Shown: piece after piece, positions 11,396-21,300 of the stretch
Layout of the letters: each line of letters starts with the position of its first letter
How positions within the stretch are numbered: the first letter of the stretch is position 1
Assembly: GCA_039545275.1 (NCBI GenBank)
Contig: BCHS01000012.1
Location: 248,001 to 312,000 of the forward strand
DNA length: 64,000 nt
Source of the DNA: Pseudomicrostroma phylloplanum
Lineage: Eukaryota > Basidiomycota > Exobasidiomycetes > Microstromatales
Direction of reading: 5' to 3'
Made by a program: the position numbers and the translations under genes
Notes under the pieces: model-generated
Database searches by the model: none
Told to the model about the DNA's origin: nothing
The model's input: only the letters and a program-made list of their open reading frames with translations

Positions 11396-13426
11396 ATGCA
11401 GTCTTCTAGTTCATTTGAGCACGCTCGCACTGGCCGTCCAAGGCCTACCAACCTCTTGGCGGGTAGGACCTCTTCCTTCGAGCTGCCACTAGCCTCTCCG
11501 TCCTTCAATGTAGAGCATGCCATCAATGCCACTCCGAGCCGAGAGGGCTACCTCAGTGGCAGCACTGTCTCTTCCTCTCCTCCCTCAAAGCAATACCACA
11601 CTGGTGCTGCTACCCTGTCCCTCTCCACCTCCCTCGCAAACGTCAGCCTTCCCCCGNCCCCGATCACCGCCGGTCTTCCGCTGGAGGATGCTCCTGCACT
11701 TCGTTCTGCAGTGACGCTCCCCAGTATCGACCACATGCTCTCGGCCGCTCCCGTACGCAAGACGATCCTCACGCCGCCTTGCAGCGGTCGGGTGCCAATG
11801 GGGCCTCGCATCGGCTGCGACGATGACATTGCTCACTTCGAAGGACCTCGACCTCAGTGGCTGCAGGATCAGCAACAGGCAACCTTTGCCAATGTCCGTC
11901 CCATTTCACCTCGCCAACAAGGTGCATACCTCACCGGTGCCTATACCCAGGCTTCCACCAGCAGACTTCGCGACGTCGTCGCTGCCGAAGAGGAGCAGGG
12001 AACCGTCGGCCTTGGCTTTGTGACCAGCGAAGAAGACGTCCCCACCCCACGCATTGGCAGCTTTGGCCCTAATGCTCTCGGTCTCTACATGGCTGCTACT
12101 CCCACCCAAGCGCGGATGTCAGCTGGTGCCTTGCGCGCCCCTGCCATCGAGCAGCAAGAGGAGGGAACCTTCCCCTGCACCGTCCCTTCCTCTCCCATCA
12201 GCCCACCGCTAAGATCTTGGAACACCGACCTCACCTTTGCTGACACTGGCTTCGCACCGTCGCCGCCTCGTTTCAGCTCGGTGCCAATGGAGAGGGAGCA
12301 GCACGTCATCTTCGAAGGCCCGATGCCCATTCAGAGGGGCTTGCGAGGACTCGGCATCTCTCTCGACGGAAGTGAACTCGAGCAGGCTGAAGAGGACCAA
12401 GCCTTGTCCTCGAGCTCGAGGCTTGTCGAGGCATCACCTCCTGCCACGCTCCCTCGTATCGCCTTGGACTCCAACTTCCCCTCAACAGGACTCACGCCTA
12501 CCCTCAGCTCGGCGAGAATCGTAGACGTCATCGACCGTGCCGGACTGCCAACATCGTCCGCACTAGCATCACCGAGCCCTTCGCTGCGCACTAAGAGCAA
12601 GAAGCGCTCAGAGCTCGTGCAGAGGGAGGCCGAAGCCGCTGTTTCGGCTCGCAATCAGGGAAGCAGCAGTATTTCATCTGCTCACCGCCTTTCGCCGGGA
12701 AGCAGCGCAGTGCGGTTGACGCCGCTCCCGTCTGGCCTCGTACAGGAGGCAGAAGCTCAGCCCTCGCCTCGCAAGAGGTCACTGGAAGATGTCGACGTGG
12801 AGCCCCATCCTGCCTACTCGAGCATGTCTACACCTTCAGAGAAGAAGAATACATCCTCATCGCGAAGCAAGGCCTCTACATCCCCCAGCGCCAACCCCTC
12901 TTCGCCATGGGGCGTCTTCCGTCTCAAAGAGGAGGGCTGGAAATCCCTCAGCCCACCAGGCGGCGGAAAAGCCCTCGGCGTCTCTGCTGTACGAGGTAGT
13001 GCCGCCGCACTCAAGTCCGCCAACAAGCCCGCCGCCGTCGCCGCTGCCGCCTCGCTCGCTGTCGCCCCCGCGACCAAGAAGCAGCGAAAGACAGGCACCA
13101 CGACCGGCTCTGTGCCCGTCCCCCGAGGTGTCAGTCGTGGGCAAGAGAACAAGGAGAACGTCCCTCCCGGTCACTCCTTCGCGCTCTCTGCCCCTCGTCG
13201 CGAGGATCAGCAAGCCCTGCTGGGCGGGAAATTCAGGAGGTCATTCAACGCTAGTGCGGGCTCTGCAGGCGAGACGCAGGATGTCTTCGGCACCGGCATT
13301 GGGGCAGAGCACAAGAGACCCTCCATCCCTAGTATGGGCGCTGCTCGCAGGACTTCTGTCCCTGCGTCTGCGGTGCGACCCACGAGCGCTCCTAGCTCCG
13401 GAGCTGCTCCTAGGAGGAGGTTGTAG
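11396..13426 (+). CDS. Disordered Ser/Pro-rich protein with a KEN-box-like motif, function unknown
   Basis: Single-exon gene of 676 residues. The start chosen is the first ATG; the frame runs upstream to 11258 without one. I do not recognise a catalytic domain. The protein is low-complexity and rich in Ser, Pro, Ala and Arg, with many Ser-Pro/Thr-Pro dipeptides (possible CDK sites) and several SSPP or PSSPIS clusters. A basic stretch (ATKKQRKTG) lies near residue 565, and near residue 585 is GQENKENVPPG, which contains a KEN-box-like degron. A conserved-looking element, SSPWGVFRLKEEGWKSLSPP, lies around residue 505. Together these suggest a nuclear, possibly cell-cycle-regulated protein, but that is inference. 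One undetermined base (N) at 11657 leaves one residue ambiguous. Confidence 0.75.
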   Translation: MQSSSSFEHARTGRPRPTNLLAGRTSSFELPLASPSFNVEHAINATPSREGYLSGSTVSSSPPSKQYHTGAATLSLSTSLANVSLPPXPITAGLPLEDAPALRSAVTLPSIDHMLSAAPVRKTILTPPCSGRVPMGPRIGCDDDIAHFEGPRPQWLQDQQQATFANVRPISPRQQGAYLTGAYTQASTSRLRDVVAAEEEQGTVGLGFVTSEEDVPTPRIGSFGPNALGLYMAATPTQARMSAGALRAPAIEQQEEGTFPCTVPSSPISPPLRSWNTDLTFADTGFAPSPPRFSSVPMEREQHVIFEGPMPIQRGLRGLGISLDGSELEQAEEDQALSSSSRLVEASPPATLPRIALDSNFPSTGLTPTLSSARIVDVIDRAGLPTSSALASPSPSLRTKSKKRSELVQREAEAAVSARNQGSSSISSAHRLSPGSSAVRLTPLPSGLVQEAEAQPSPRKRSLEDVDVEPHPAYSSMSTPSEKKNTSSSRSKASTSPSANPSSPWGVFRLKEEGWKSLSPPGGGKALGVSAVRGSAAALKSANKPAAVAAAASLAVAPATKKQRKTGTTTGSVPVPRGVSRGQENKENVPPGHSFALSAPRREDQQALLGGKFRRSFNASAGSAGETQDVFGTGIGAEHKRPSIPSMGAARRTSVPASAVRPTSAPSSGAAPRRRL

Positions 13427-14736
13427 GACGGGGACGGGATCTTGCTGTGGAGGATACGTGCTTCGCTTGGTACTGCCTGATTCCTCGTACTGTACCTTTT
13501 CGCTTCTTCTTTTCACCGCCTTTTGCCTCGTCTCTTCTTTGCACTTGCACTCGCACTCTGCACAAACAGCTTAGCATAGCACCGCATCGCATCACATCGC
13601 ATCACATCGCACCATCTACTCTTTTCATTTCCCCTTTTCTTCGTTTTATTCTCTTGTCCAATATATTTCTATTGCGTCTCGACTACGGCTGAGCTCGTTC
13701 TTCGTGTGCTGCTGGGGCAGGTGGCGGTGGTGGTGGTGGTGCTTCCGATCCCTGTTTGCATGCACTCGCGCACGCACGCACGTACGTACACAGGGAGGCC
13801 GGCAGGCAGGCCGAGCTGGGCCTTTGTGGTTCCTCATCTCCGAGGAGCGTATTGCTATTGAGACCCCTGAGAGGCGAACAGCAGGCACGTTTCGCTGTGC
13901 ACATCGTGGTGCCCAATCTTTCACGCAGACCTGAAGGCGGACACTTACGGGTCGGCTCTTTGTGGTGTCGATAGCATAGCAAAGGCGAGTGAGATCTGCG
14001 AGGGACAAATGAGGTCAGGGCAGCGGGCCGGACGACGGCATTTCGAGGCTTGGCACTCGTTCGCTAATTCGTGCTCTTGCGGTCCCTGCTCTGTAGTCCG
14101 TTTCAGGGTGCTTTTGTGGTCCCTATTTCGCCGGATCAGTGTGGCCGTGTAATTGATGCCGTGAACAGTCCTGTGCTCACTACGGGGTAAACGACCGAGA
14201 CCGGTGAACTCGTATCGAGGGAGGTCCTTCACCATATTCAAACCCGGTCGGTGCCTGTGCCGACGCGAGCTACCCCTGGCCGCCCGCCTCCGGCGCGCTC
14301 CGGCGTGCCCTGGCAAGCCTTTGCTCATCGGTCACAAATTGGATCTTGGCGCAGACAAGACCGGCACTGGTCGCCTCGGAGTGGCCTTGCCGGCTGATTG
14401 GTTTAAATCACTGTACTGCGTGCGGGGGCTGTGTGAGATTGCGTGTGCCTGGCTCGGGGCGGAAGATAATTGCCCGGCGTGCTCGGATCGGTATCCCGGA
14501 CTCTCGTAGGATATAGCGGCAGTGAGGCTCTCTGGTCGAATATGCTAGCAATTTGTTCTGGGCTCGGCGGCCCGGTGAGTAAGGTATAAGAGGCAGTCTG
14601 CAAGGTGTCTTTCCCCAGCATGCTTCTTTCTCAAGCTCACACCTTTCCAGGGAGTCAGCGGACGCTTACCCATACACACACACACACTCACACTCACATC
14701 CGAACCAATCACACCGCATCCTCTCATCTCCTTGCC
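13427..14736. other. Intergenic region with short tandem repeats
   Basis: No gene is supported in 1.3 kb. In the 3' region of the preceding gene a 10-bp unit CATCGCATCA is repeated three times (about 13584-13613, the last copy imperfect). There is a GGT-rich run near 13720-13740 and a CACG/CGTA run near 13770. The last 150 nt form the leader of the secreted-repeat gene, with a CA/CACTCA-rich stretch at about 14672-14700. Confidence 0.55.
14585..14590 (+). promoter_or_regulatory. Probable TATA box of the secreted repeat-protein gene
   Basis: GTATAAGAGGCAG is found 147-152 nt upstream of the ATG at 14737, preceded by GC-rich sequence. The match to a fungal core TATA element and its distance from the start support it; no transcription start is visible. 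Confidence 0.45.
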
Positions 14737-16590
14737 ATGCTCGGGCACCTGAAGCGCCCTACGGCTCTTGCCGCTTTGGGAGCACTCCTGCTCGTACTCG
14801 CCAGCGACGCCACCGCTGCTCCTCTTGTCGACAGACGAGGCGAGGTCGCTGTGGACTCTCTTGGAGGTGGACACCTCGTAGCTCGTGCTCATCCCATACC
14901 CGGCCATGAGCACCCAGGACGAGTTCCTTACAAGACGCCAATCGGAAGCGCAGAACCCTACCCAGGCGTCAACGACCCCAAGGAGCCTCCACGCCGCAAG
15001 CCTCATCCACCCAAGCGTGAAGAGCTCGAGGCTCGAGGCTACGGCCGCCTACCACCTGGGGTTCCAGACCCGATCGATCCTCACTACCACCTCGATCCTT
15101 ACTACCACCCGCCTCAACCCACAAAGCCAAAGAAGCCTCATCCTCCACAGGAAAGAGACGTTGAGGTTCTTCCCCGCCTGTTGCAACCAGGAAATCCCAG
15201 GCTCAAGGAACCTATCAACCCCAAGAACCCTGGTCCAATCTTCCCCTTGCCCAAGTCCCACAAGAAGCCTCATCCTCCCGAGCGAGAAGAGGTTGAAGCT
15301 CGTGATGATGGCTTCCCTGTACATGAGCACCCAGGACGGGTCCCCTACAAGACGCCACAAGACGCCAAAGGTTACCGCACCGCCCTACCCGGGCGTCAGC
15401 GATCCTCCTCGCCGCAAGCCTCATCCTCCCAAGCGAGAAGAGGTTGAAGCTCGTGGTCCCGTCCATGGACCAATTTCACCGCCAGTGGACGTGCCTGGCG
15501 ACGAACCCACAAAGCCGAAGCCTAAGCCTCCACAGGAGAGAGACGCTCAAGATGACTTGCTCCCTACCAAGAGAGGACGAGAAGCCGAAACTCCTCCTCC
15601 CAGTACTGGCCTGAGCGGCAAAGCTCCTAAGCCGAACCCGCCTGCCAAGAGGCTCCACGCGCATCCTTCACAGGGAGACGTCGTCAAGCGAGGACGAGAA
15701 GTCGGCAACGGTCCCCCGGAAAGGACTGGTCTGATCAACAAAGGGGGTCCTGGACCCAAGAATCCTGCACCTCTGAAGGGAGATCTCGTCGAACGAGGAC
15801 GAGAAGTCGGCAACGGTCCTCCCGAGAGGACTGGTCTGATCAACAAAGGGGGTCCTGGGCCCAAGAATCCTGCACCTTCGATGGAAGACCTCGTCGAACG
15901 AGGACGAGAAGTCGGCAACGGTCCCCCCGAGAGGACTGGTCTGATTAACAAAGGAGGTCCTGGGCCAAAGAACCCCGCCAAGCAACACGGCAAGCATCCT
16001 GAAAGCGAAGATTTGGTTGAGCGAGGACGAGAAGTCGGCAANNNNNNNNNNNNNNNNNNNNNNNNNNNNNNNNNNNNNNNNNNNNNNNNNNNNNNNNNNN
16101 NNNNNNNNNNNNNNNNNNNNNNNNNNNNNNNNNNNNNNNNNACCCCGCCAAGCAACACGGCAAGCATCCTGAAAGCGAAGATTTGGTTGAGCGAGGACGA
16201 GAAGTCGGATATGTCGGTCGCAAACTAGGAGGCATCAGCTCATCACACCAACCTCCTGTAGCTGATCCGCACGATGATCCACCGTCAAAGGGCCATCCCC
16301 TGATGGAAGAACTCTCCAAGCGAGGACGCGAAGCTGGGATTCCCCCTCCTTCAGGTGCCATGAGAACGGAAGACCCGCCCATGCATGAACCAGACGTCCC
16401 TTCATCTGAGCGGAGACACCATCTGAAGAATAGCCCCCCTGGGAACAACGGCAAGCGAGACGCTCCTGAGCAGAAGCCCAAAGAGGTCCCCATCTACATG
16501 GGCAGGGGCAAGAGGCCCCCCAAGCGAAGTGTCGACGATGACGACTCTCCCAGCCACCGCGATCACAAGCCTCTAGAGCCCCACCCGTGA
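14737..16590 (+). CDS. Secreted repeat protein, candidate Kex2-processed peptide precursor; broken by a frameshift and an assembly gap
   Basis: The chain begins with a clear signal peptide (MLGHLKRPTALAALGALLLV..., likely cut after ATAA), then a dibasic site in PLVDRR. The first part has imperfect units of about 45 residues built on KPHPP, an acidic/basic patch and an EEVEAR or EELEAR ending, plus a repeated EHPGRVPYKTP block. The second part has near-perfect 35-residue units starting GREVGNGPPERTGLINKGG, each preceded by KR or VER. The last part keeps KRGREAG and GRGKRPPKRS. Regular basic cleavage-like sites between repeats resemble fungal Kex2-processed repeat proteins such as Ustilago Rep1. 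The frame opened at 14737 ends at 15447 (236 residues) because of a 10-bp tandem duplication at 15347-15366; with only one copy present, the frame would continue through the repeats to the 100-N gap. The frame ending at 16590 completes it. It could be a real null allele or a sequence error. Confidence 0.68.
15692..16210 (+). repeat. Coding tandem repeat, 105-bp units, spanning an assembly gap
   Basis: Units begin GGACGAGAAGTCGG at 15692, 15797, 15902 and 16025. The first spacings are exactly 105 bp and the third is 123 bp because of an 18-bp insertion encoding a His/Lys-rich patch. Another copy starts at 16195 beyond the gap. The 69 bp before the gap (from 15972) and after it (from 16142) are essentially identical. 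The repeat is therefore collapsed or unresolved and its true copy number is unknown. Confidence 0.9.
16042..16141. other. Assembly gap of 100 N
   Basis: Exactly 100 undetermined bases inside the tandem repeat. The round number indicates a placeholder, so the reading frame across it carries no information. Confidence 0.98.
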
Positions 16591-17245
16591 TGAGGTTACA
16601 CGCCTCAGCAGCTTGATCGGACGCGGAAGTACTTGCAGGAGAGCCTGTTGTTGACTGAGTTCGTGGCCTCGACGTGGGACCGTCGCTTCGTCTTCGCCTT
16701 TCGGCTCTTCTTGCGCTCCGACCCTGCCCCAGATCGTGATTGTGTGTTTTGCTCATGTATCAAGTTCTCCCTTTTATGTATCGCGCGGCCCAAAGAGCGC
16801 ATGAAAATATGACTTCTCGAATTATCTCCTTGTGCGTGACTGCTGAGCGAACCGTGGCTGCATCTAGACTGATTGTGACCGTGAAGTTCGCCCATGCGGC
16901 CAACAGTGAGGCGGCCTCCGCTCCGCGTGCCACCATCCGAGCGTCGGCAGCCTCAATACTGGTGTGCCCTGCTTGGCGGTCGTTTGCGTCGGCAGCAGAT
17001 CGTGTGAAAGCTCGTCCGCGGGTGCAAAGTGCAAAAGAGGGACGCTTGTGGGCTGCCTGGAGATACCCGACCTCATATCCGTCCGGGAGCAATGGCAAGA
17101 GTTCGCCGAGGCAACGGTAGGGGCAGGAGCAGGCACGAGACTCGGAACTTACACGGCCTCCCCGAAGACCATCACTGGTCCTCCCCAGTCCTGATCAAAA
17201 GAGCGCTCAAAAAGGAACCCCTTCCTCTCCACACCAACGCTTGTG
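16591..17245. other. Intergenic region between the two secreted-precursor genes
   Basis: No gene is seen. It carries the 3' end of the first precursor and the promoter of the second. An A-rich element (TCAAAAGAGCGCTCAAAAAGG-like, about 17195-17215) lies about 30-50 nt before the second start codon. No TATA box is obvious. Confidence 0.55.
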
Positions 17246-17781
17246 ATGATGCAACATTTTTCTGCACTGGTAGCGGCTGTCAGCGTGGCGCTTGCCATTG
17301 TCAGCGGCATTGATGCGCTTCCCACTGGCCTGACCGTCCGAGGTGAGTACGCTTTGATCCCTCCCTTTGGAGTGCGCCGCTCAGATCACAGGCTGACAGC
17401 GTCTCTTCCACAGGTCTCGACTCTGCTGGTCTCTCGCTGTCTGACATCTCCATGCTTGAACGAAGAGCCGTTTCCAGCAACGGGCCGGGCGATAGCGATG
17501 AGCAACCAGGGCTAGCTGATCCCGGCTCGGGGGGAGACGACGACTCAGGCACTGGCTCGGGCCCTGGCAATGGTGGAAGACAGCCTGGAAAGTCCAAAGG
17601 CCACAAGCATCGTGATGACATCGAAGCGCGAGACATGGCCAACTTGCTCGGTGGCGTTGCTCCAGGCTTCGGGCCTGTGGCTGCGAAGCCCCACAAGGTC
17701 ACGCCAGGGCCAAAGAGCGACAGCTATGGACGTCGTGATGATATCGAAGCCCGAGGCGACCTAACTGTCGGTCTTCCCTAG
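17246..17781 (+). CDS. Small secreted protein, second candidate peptide precursor with DDIEAR motifs
   Basis: Exons 17246-17342 and 17414-17781 (GTGAGT...CAG) give 154 residues. There is a typical signal peptide (HFSALVAAVSVALAIVSG, cut after IDA). The mature part has a dibasic site in MLERRAVSS and a Gly/Asp/Ser/Pro-rich spacer. Two spaced copies of a basic-then-DDIEAR motif follow (HKHRDDIEARD and YGRRDDIEARG), separated by about 35 residues. The EAR ending recalls the EEVEAR/EELEAR endings of the neighbouring larger precursor, so I read the two as related tandem genes. There are no cysteines in the spacer and no enzyme domain. The frame remains repeat-like for 20 codons after its TAG. Function is unknown; a secreted peptide source or surface factor is inference. 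Confidence 0.7.
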
Positions 17782-18339
17782 CCATTCCCGCCTATCAACA
17801 TTGGCCCAAAGAGCAAGTCGCAGGGAGGAAGCCGTGTAAGCTAGGTTGATGGCAGATAAGGCGCATTCTAGAGACTCTATGACCCGGTAGTCCCATATGC
17901 TTGTCTGAAGAGTCTAAAATGGAGAATCACCGTGTTGTCCCTTGATCGTGTGCTACGCTCTTCTGCCGACCCTCTCTGCTGCCATTCGGTCTGAGATGTG
18001 GTCTCTGTGAATTCTTGCTACTTGTCCCTGCCATATGTGAGCTTGCGACAATCAGTGTCTTCGGTGGTCTCCTCCTGGACGAGCGGGATACCATCAGTGA
18101 GCTGTGGCGTCGGCAGTGGAGGTTCCCGAGGCGCTGCTTCCGATTGCGCCGTGCGCGACTCAGGGGCAGCAGCTGCGAAGCCGCCCGGCAAAAAGAGCAA
18201 CACCTTCCTGCCCACCTTCCTCTTTGAACACTACGCTCACAGCATCATCACATCCCTCTACACGAGCGCCGTGAGCGGTACACAGACTTAGAGCTGGTCG
18301 TTCTGAAATTCCAGATCAGCTTCTGTGCCACCCCTGTTG
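17782..18339. other. Intergenic region with repeat-like remnants of the secreted precursor
   Basis: Directly after the TAG at 17779-17781 the same frame reads PFPPINIGPKSKSQGGSR before the next stop (17842-17844), resembling the preceding unit GFGPVAAKPHKVTPGPKSDS. Around 18150-18215 another frame reads AAAAKPPGKKSNTFLP, again similar. These look like decayed repeat copies rather than a further intact gene. The rest is the leader of the following gene. Confidence 0.45.
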
Positions 18340-21300
18340 ATGGCCACTCACGATCCCATTTCCCCATCGGCTACTGGCGCCTCTGACTGGCTCAATCGTA
18401 CCAGGACCACCTCCACCGTCGCGGCATCGGACCTCGAAGAGGAAGTACGACAAAGCCGATTGGACAGACAGAACAGAAGAAGACGTCTCAGTGGTCAGGG
18501 CGTCAGAGGCTTTCCCAGCTCTACCGATAGCCATAAACCTGGACAGAGCGAGAACATGAGTCCGCAACACACGGGAGGCAGCCCCGCTTCCCCGGGCGAA
18601 AAAGAGGCGACACTTAGGAGGCTCATGTCCAGCAAGTCACAGGACGGGCGTGACAGTAGCGATACTACCACCCCGTCGTCTCGGGCTTCAGGCCTGCTGA
18701 CCCGCTATGGAGGGCAAGCTGGCCCTACCGGCACCGCAGATGCGGGATCTGGGGCATCGCCGGTGTCTCTCGCTTCCTTCATGGGCGGAAAGGCAGCTGG
18801 CCCCAGACTCGGGAAGCTCGCTGGAGATGGCCGATCGGCTCCGCCAGAAGCGTCTCTTATAGATGAGACCAGAATGCGAAGGGGTGTCGCCCTCCCTGGA
18901 ATGGCCGCTGTAGAGTCACCCTCCTCGCCTGGGAAGGGTCGCGGCCTTGCTAGCTTCCTGGAGGCACGAGCTGGTGGTCATCAGCAGAGAAGTGATGCGC
19001 TGAGCAGTAGTCCTGGCGGACAGCCTTCTTTTTCGGCTCGCTCGCCATCACCTGTGCGTAGAGCTGCCTCGCCATCTAAGCAAGCATCATTCGCAGACAC
19101 CTTCAAGGCCCCTGCATCACCCGTCAGGCGCAGTGCTTCTCCCTCGAAGCCCGCCGCCGATGCGACCTCACTGCCTGCTGCGAACCCGCGCGACATCTCA
19201 CCGAGCAAGGCGAATATCAACACACTCTCTGTCTCACCAATGAAGAACGCAGCTACCTCACCCATTCAGAAAGACGAGATTGCCTCCTCGTCCTTCAAGA
19301 AGATTACCCCGAGCAGTGCCACGGCTACACCTTCATGGCGGGCTCCTACGTCTGCGCCTGCAGCGACCACCTCCACAAATCTGCCAAGCCCAAGCCGCTC
19401 CCCTGCTTTTGCCAGCCCCGCCTTCGCCTCCAAGCTGGCGTCCGACAAAGGGCCCACGCCATCGCTCACGCGGCTACAGGGAAAGGGCATGGTGGGTCAG
19501 AGGCTCAAAGAGGCGAAGGAACGAGAAGCGGCAGCAGCAGCAACCTCCAGTCCCCCTGCGACTTCTCCGTCCATTGCATCGCCATCGAAGTTCCCTCTCG
19601 GCAGGACGAACAGCAGTGGGAGCAGTGCCATCACTGGTCAAATTCCAAGTGCTTCTCCTCGTTGGGCTGCCGTGGACACTACCTTGTCACAGCGGGAGAG
19701 CGAAGAGGGTGCTCCTCGCGCAAGCAAATGGACCCCGCACCGCTCTGGCACAGCATTGCCTGGGCTCTCTCGAGCAGACAGCACAAGCTCGTCCGGACCT
19801 CGCGCTCCTTCTCCCACTCGCGCCTCCACCGCCCCCTCCTCTTCTGGTCCTACCGACGATCGCTACGATGTAGCTCCTGTGCGACTCCCCGGAATGGGTA
19901 GTGTCAAAAGTCCCTTTGGAGCAGGCGGCGGACGAGCGAGCCCCGACAAAGAGAAGAGCGCCTACTTCGACAGCGCTGCCAAGGAAGACGCGCCATTGGA
20001 GCATCTCACGAAGGGCCGCGCAAGAGGCCCTGCAAGGAGGTCAGCTCGAGGCCCGACCAGCGAGGTGGCTCAGAACGTGGTAGCGTCTCAGCAAGAGCCT
20101 GTCGCTCCCATTGCCGAAAGCAGTGCACCATCGGCTGCTGCTGCTACCTCTGCACTTACTCCACTCCGCAACACCAGCGGCAAGCGCATTGTTGTCTTGA
20201 TTTCGGGCTCTGGCTCGAACTTGCAGGCCCTCATCGATGCAACTCACAGGGGAGGACCTCTCTCGCATGCCCAGATCACCTATGTACTGTCCAACCGCAA
20301 GGCCGCTTTCGGCCTGCAGCGCGCTTCTACCTCGAACCCACCCATTGCTACAAAGGTCCTCGCCCTCAAGACGTGGCAGAATCGCAACGAGGGCGGCACC
20401 AGAGAGCAGTATGATGAAGTGTTGGCAAAGGCGGTCCTCGACGCAGAGGGCGCACAAGTGCCCGGCTACGATGAATCGAAGCCTTCGGCATTACCGCCGC
20501 CGGATCTCATCGTCCTTGCCGGATTCATGCACATTGTCTCTCCTCAATTCCTCCGTGCTTTGGGCCACCGAACCGAGCTTTCCGAGACAGCAGCTCCTTC
20601 TTGGAGGCCTACTGCTCCAGTTCCCATCATCAATCTACACCCAGCCCTGCCTGGTGCCTTTGATGGTGCGAATGCGATCCCCAGAGCTTTCGAAGCATTC
20701 AAGGAGGGCAAGATCAAGAACACCGGCATTATGGTCCACGAAGTAATTGCAGAAGTTGATCGTGGGGCGCCGATTCTCACCAAAGAAGTGCCCATCTACG
20801 ACGATGATACACTAGATGCTCTTGCGACCCGAATGCATGCATCAGAGCATAAGCTCATCGTGGAGGGTACGAGGATCATGCTGAGCCGAGCAGCGAGCGG
20901 CAGGACTCAGACACAACAAGTCGACCAGCCCGCAAGTCCGACGAAGATCGACGTCAAGGAGTCGATCAAGACTTGGGGCTCCACTGCCAGCCGAACAGCG
21001 GTCGAGACAGAGACAAGATCTGAGACAAGATCTGCATCCCCTACGAAGACAACGAAGCAAACAGAGCAGCGACCTCAGCCTTCGAGACACGTAAACCTGA
21101 AGCTTTCGGACTCCGCATCATCTCTACCAGTTCTCTCGGCTCAGCACAAAGCTGTTCTTGATGGTGCTTTCCCTTCAGCAAAGGCGACTGCTGAGCAGAC
21201 TGTATCGGTCGAGACCTTGCTCGTGCAGTCTGACGGATCTACAAGTACAATCGCTTCTCATGAAGCTCACATCCTGTACGAGACCGAGACCCTCGCAGTG

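Noticed and set aside
15692..16210. Regular repeats considered as a CRISPR-like array
   Set aside because: Units are contiguous, have no unique spacers, and stay in one protein reading frame; the genome is eukaryotic.
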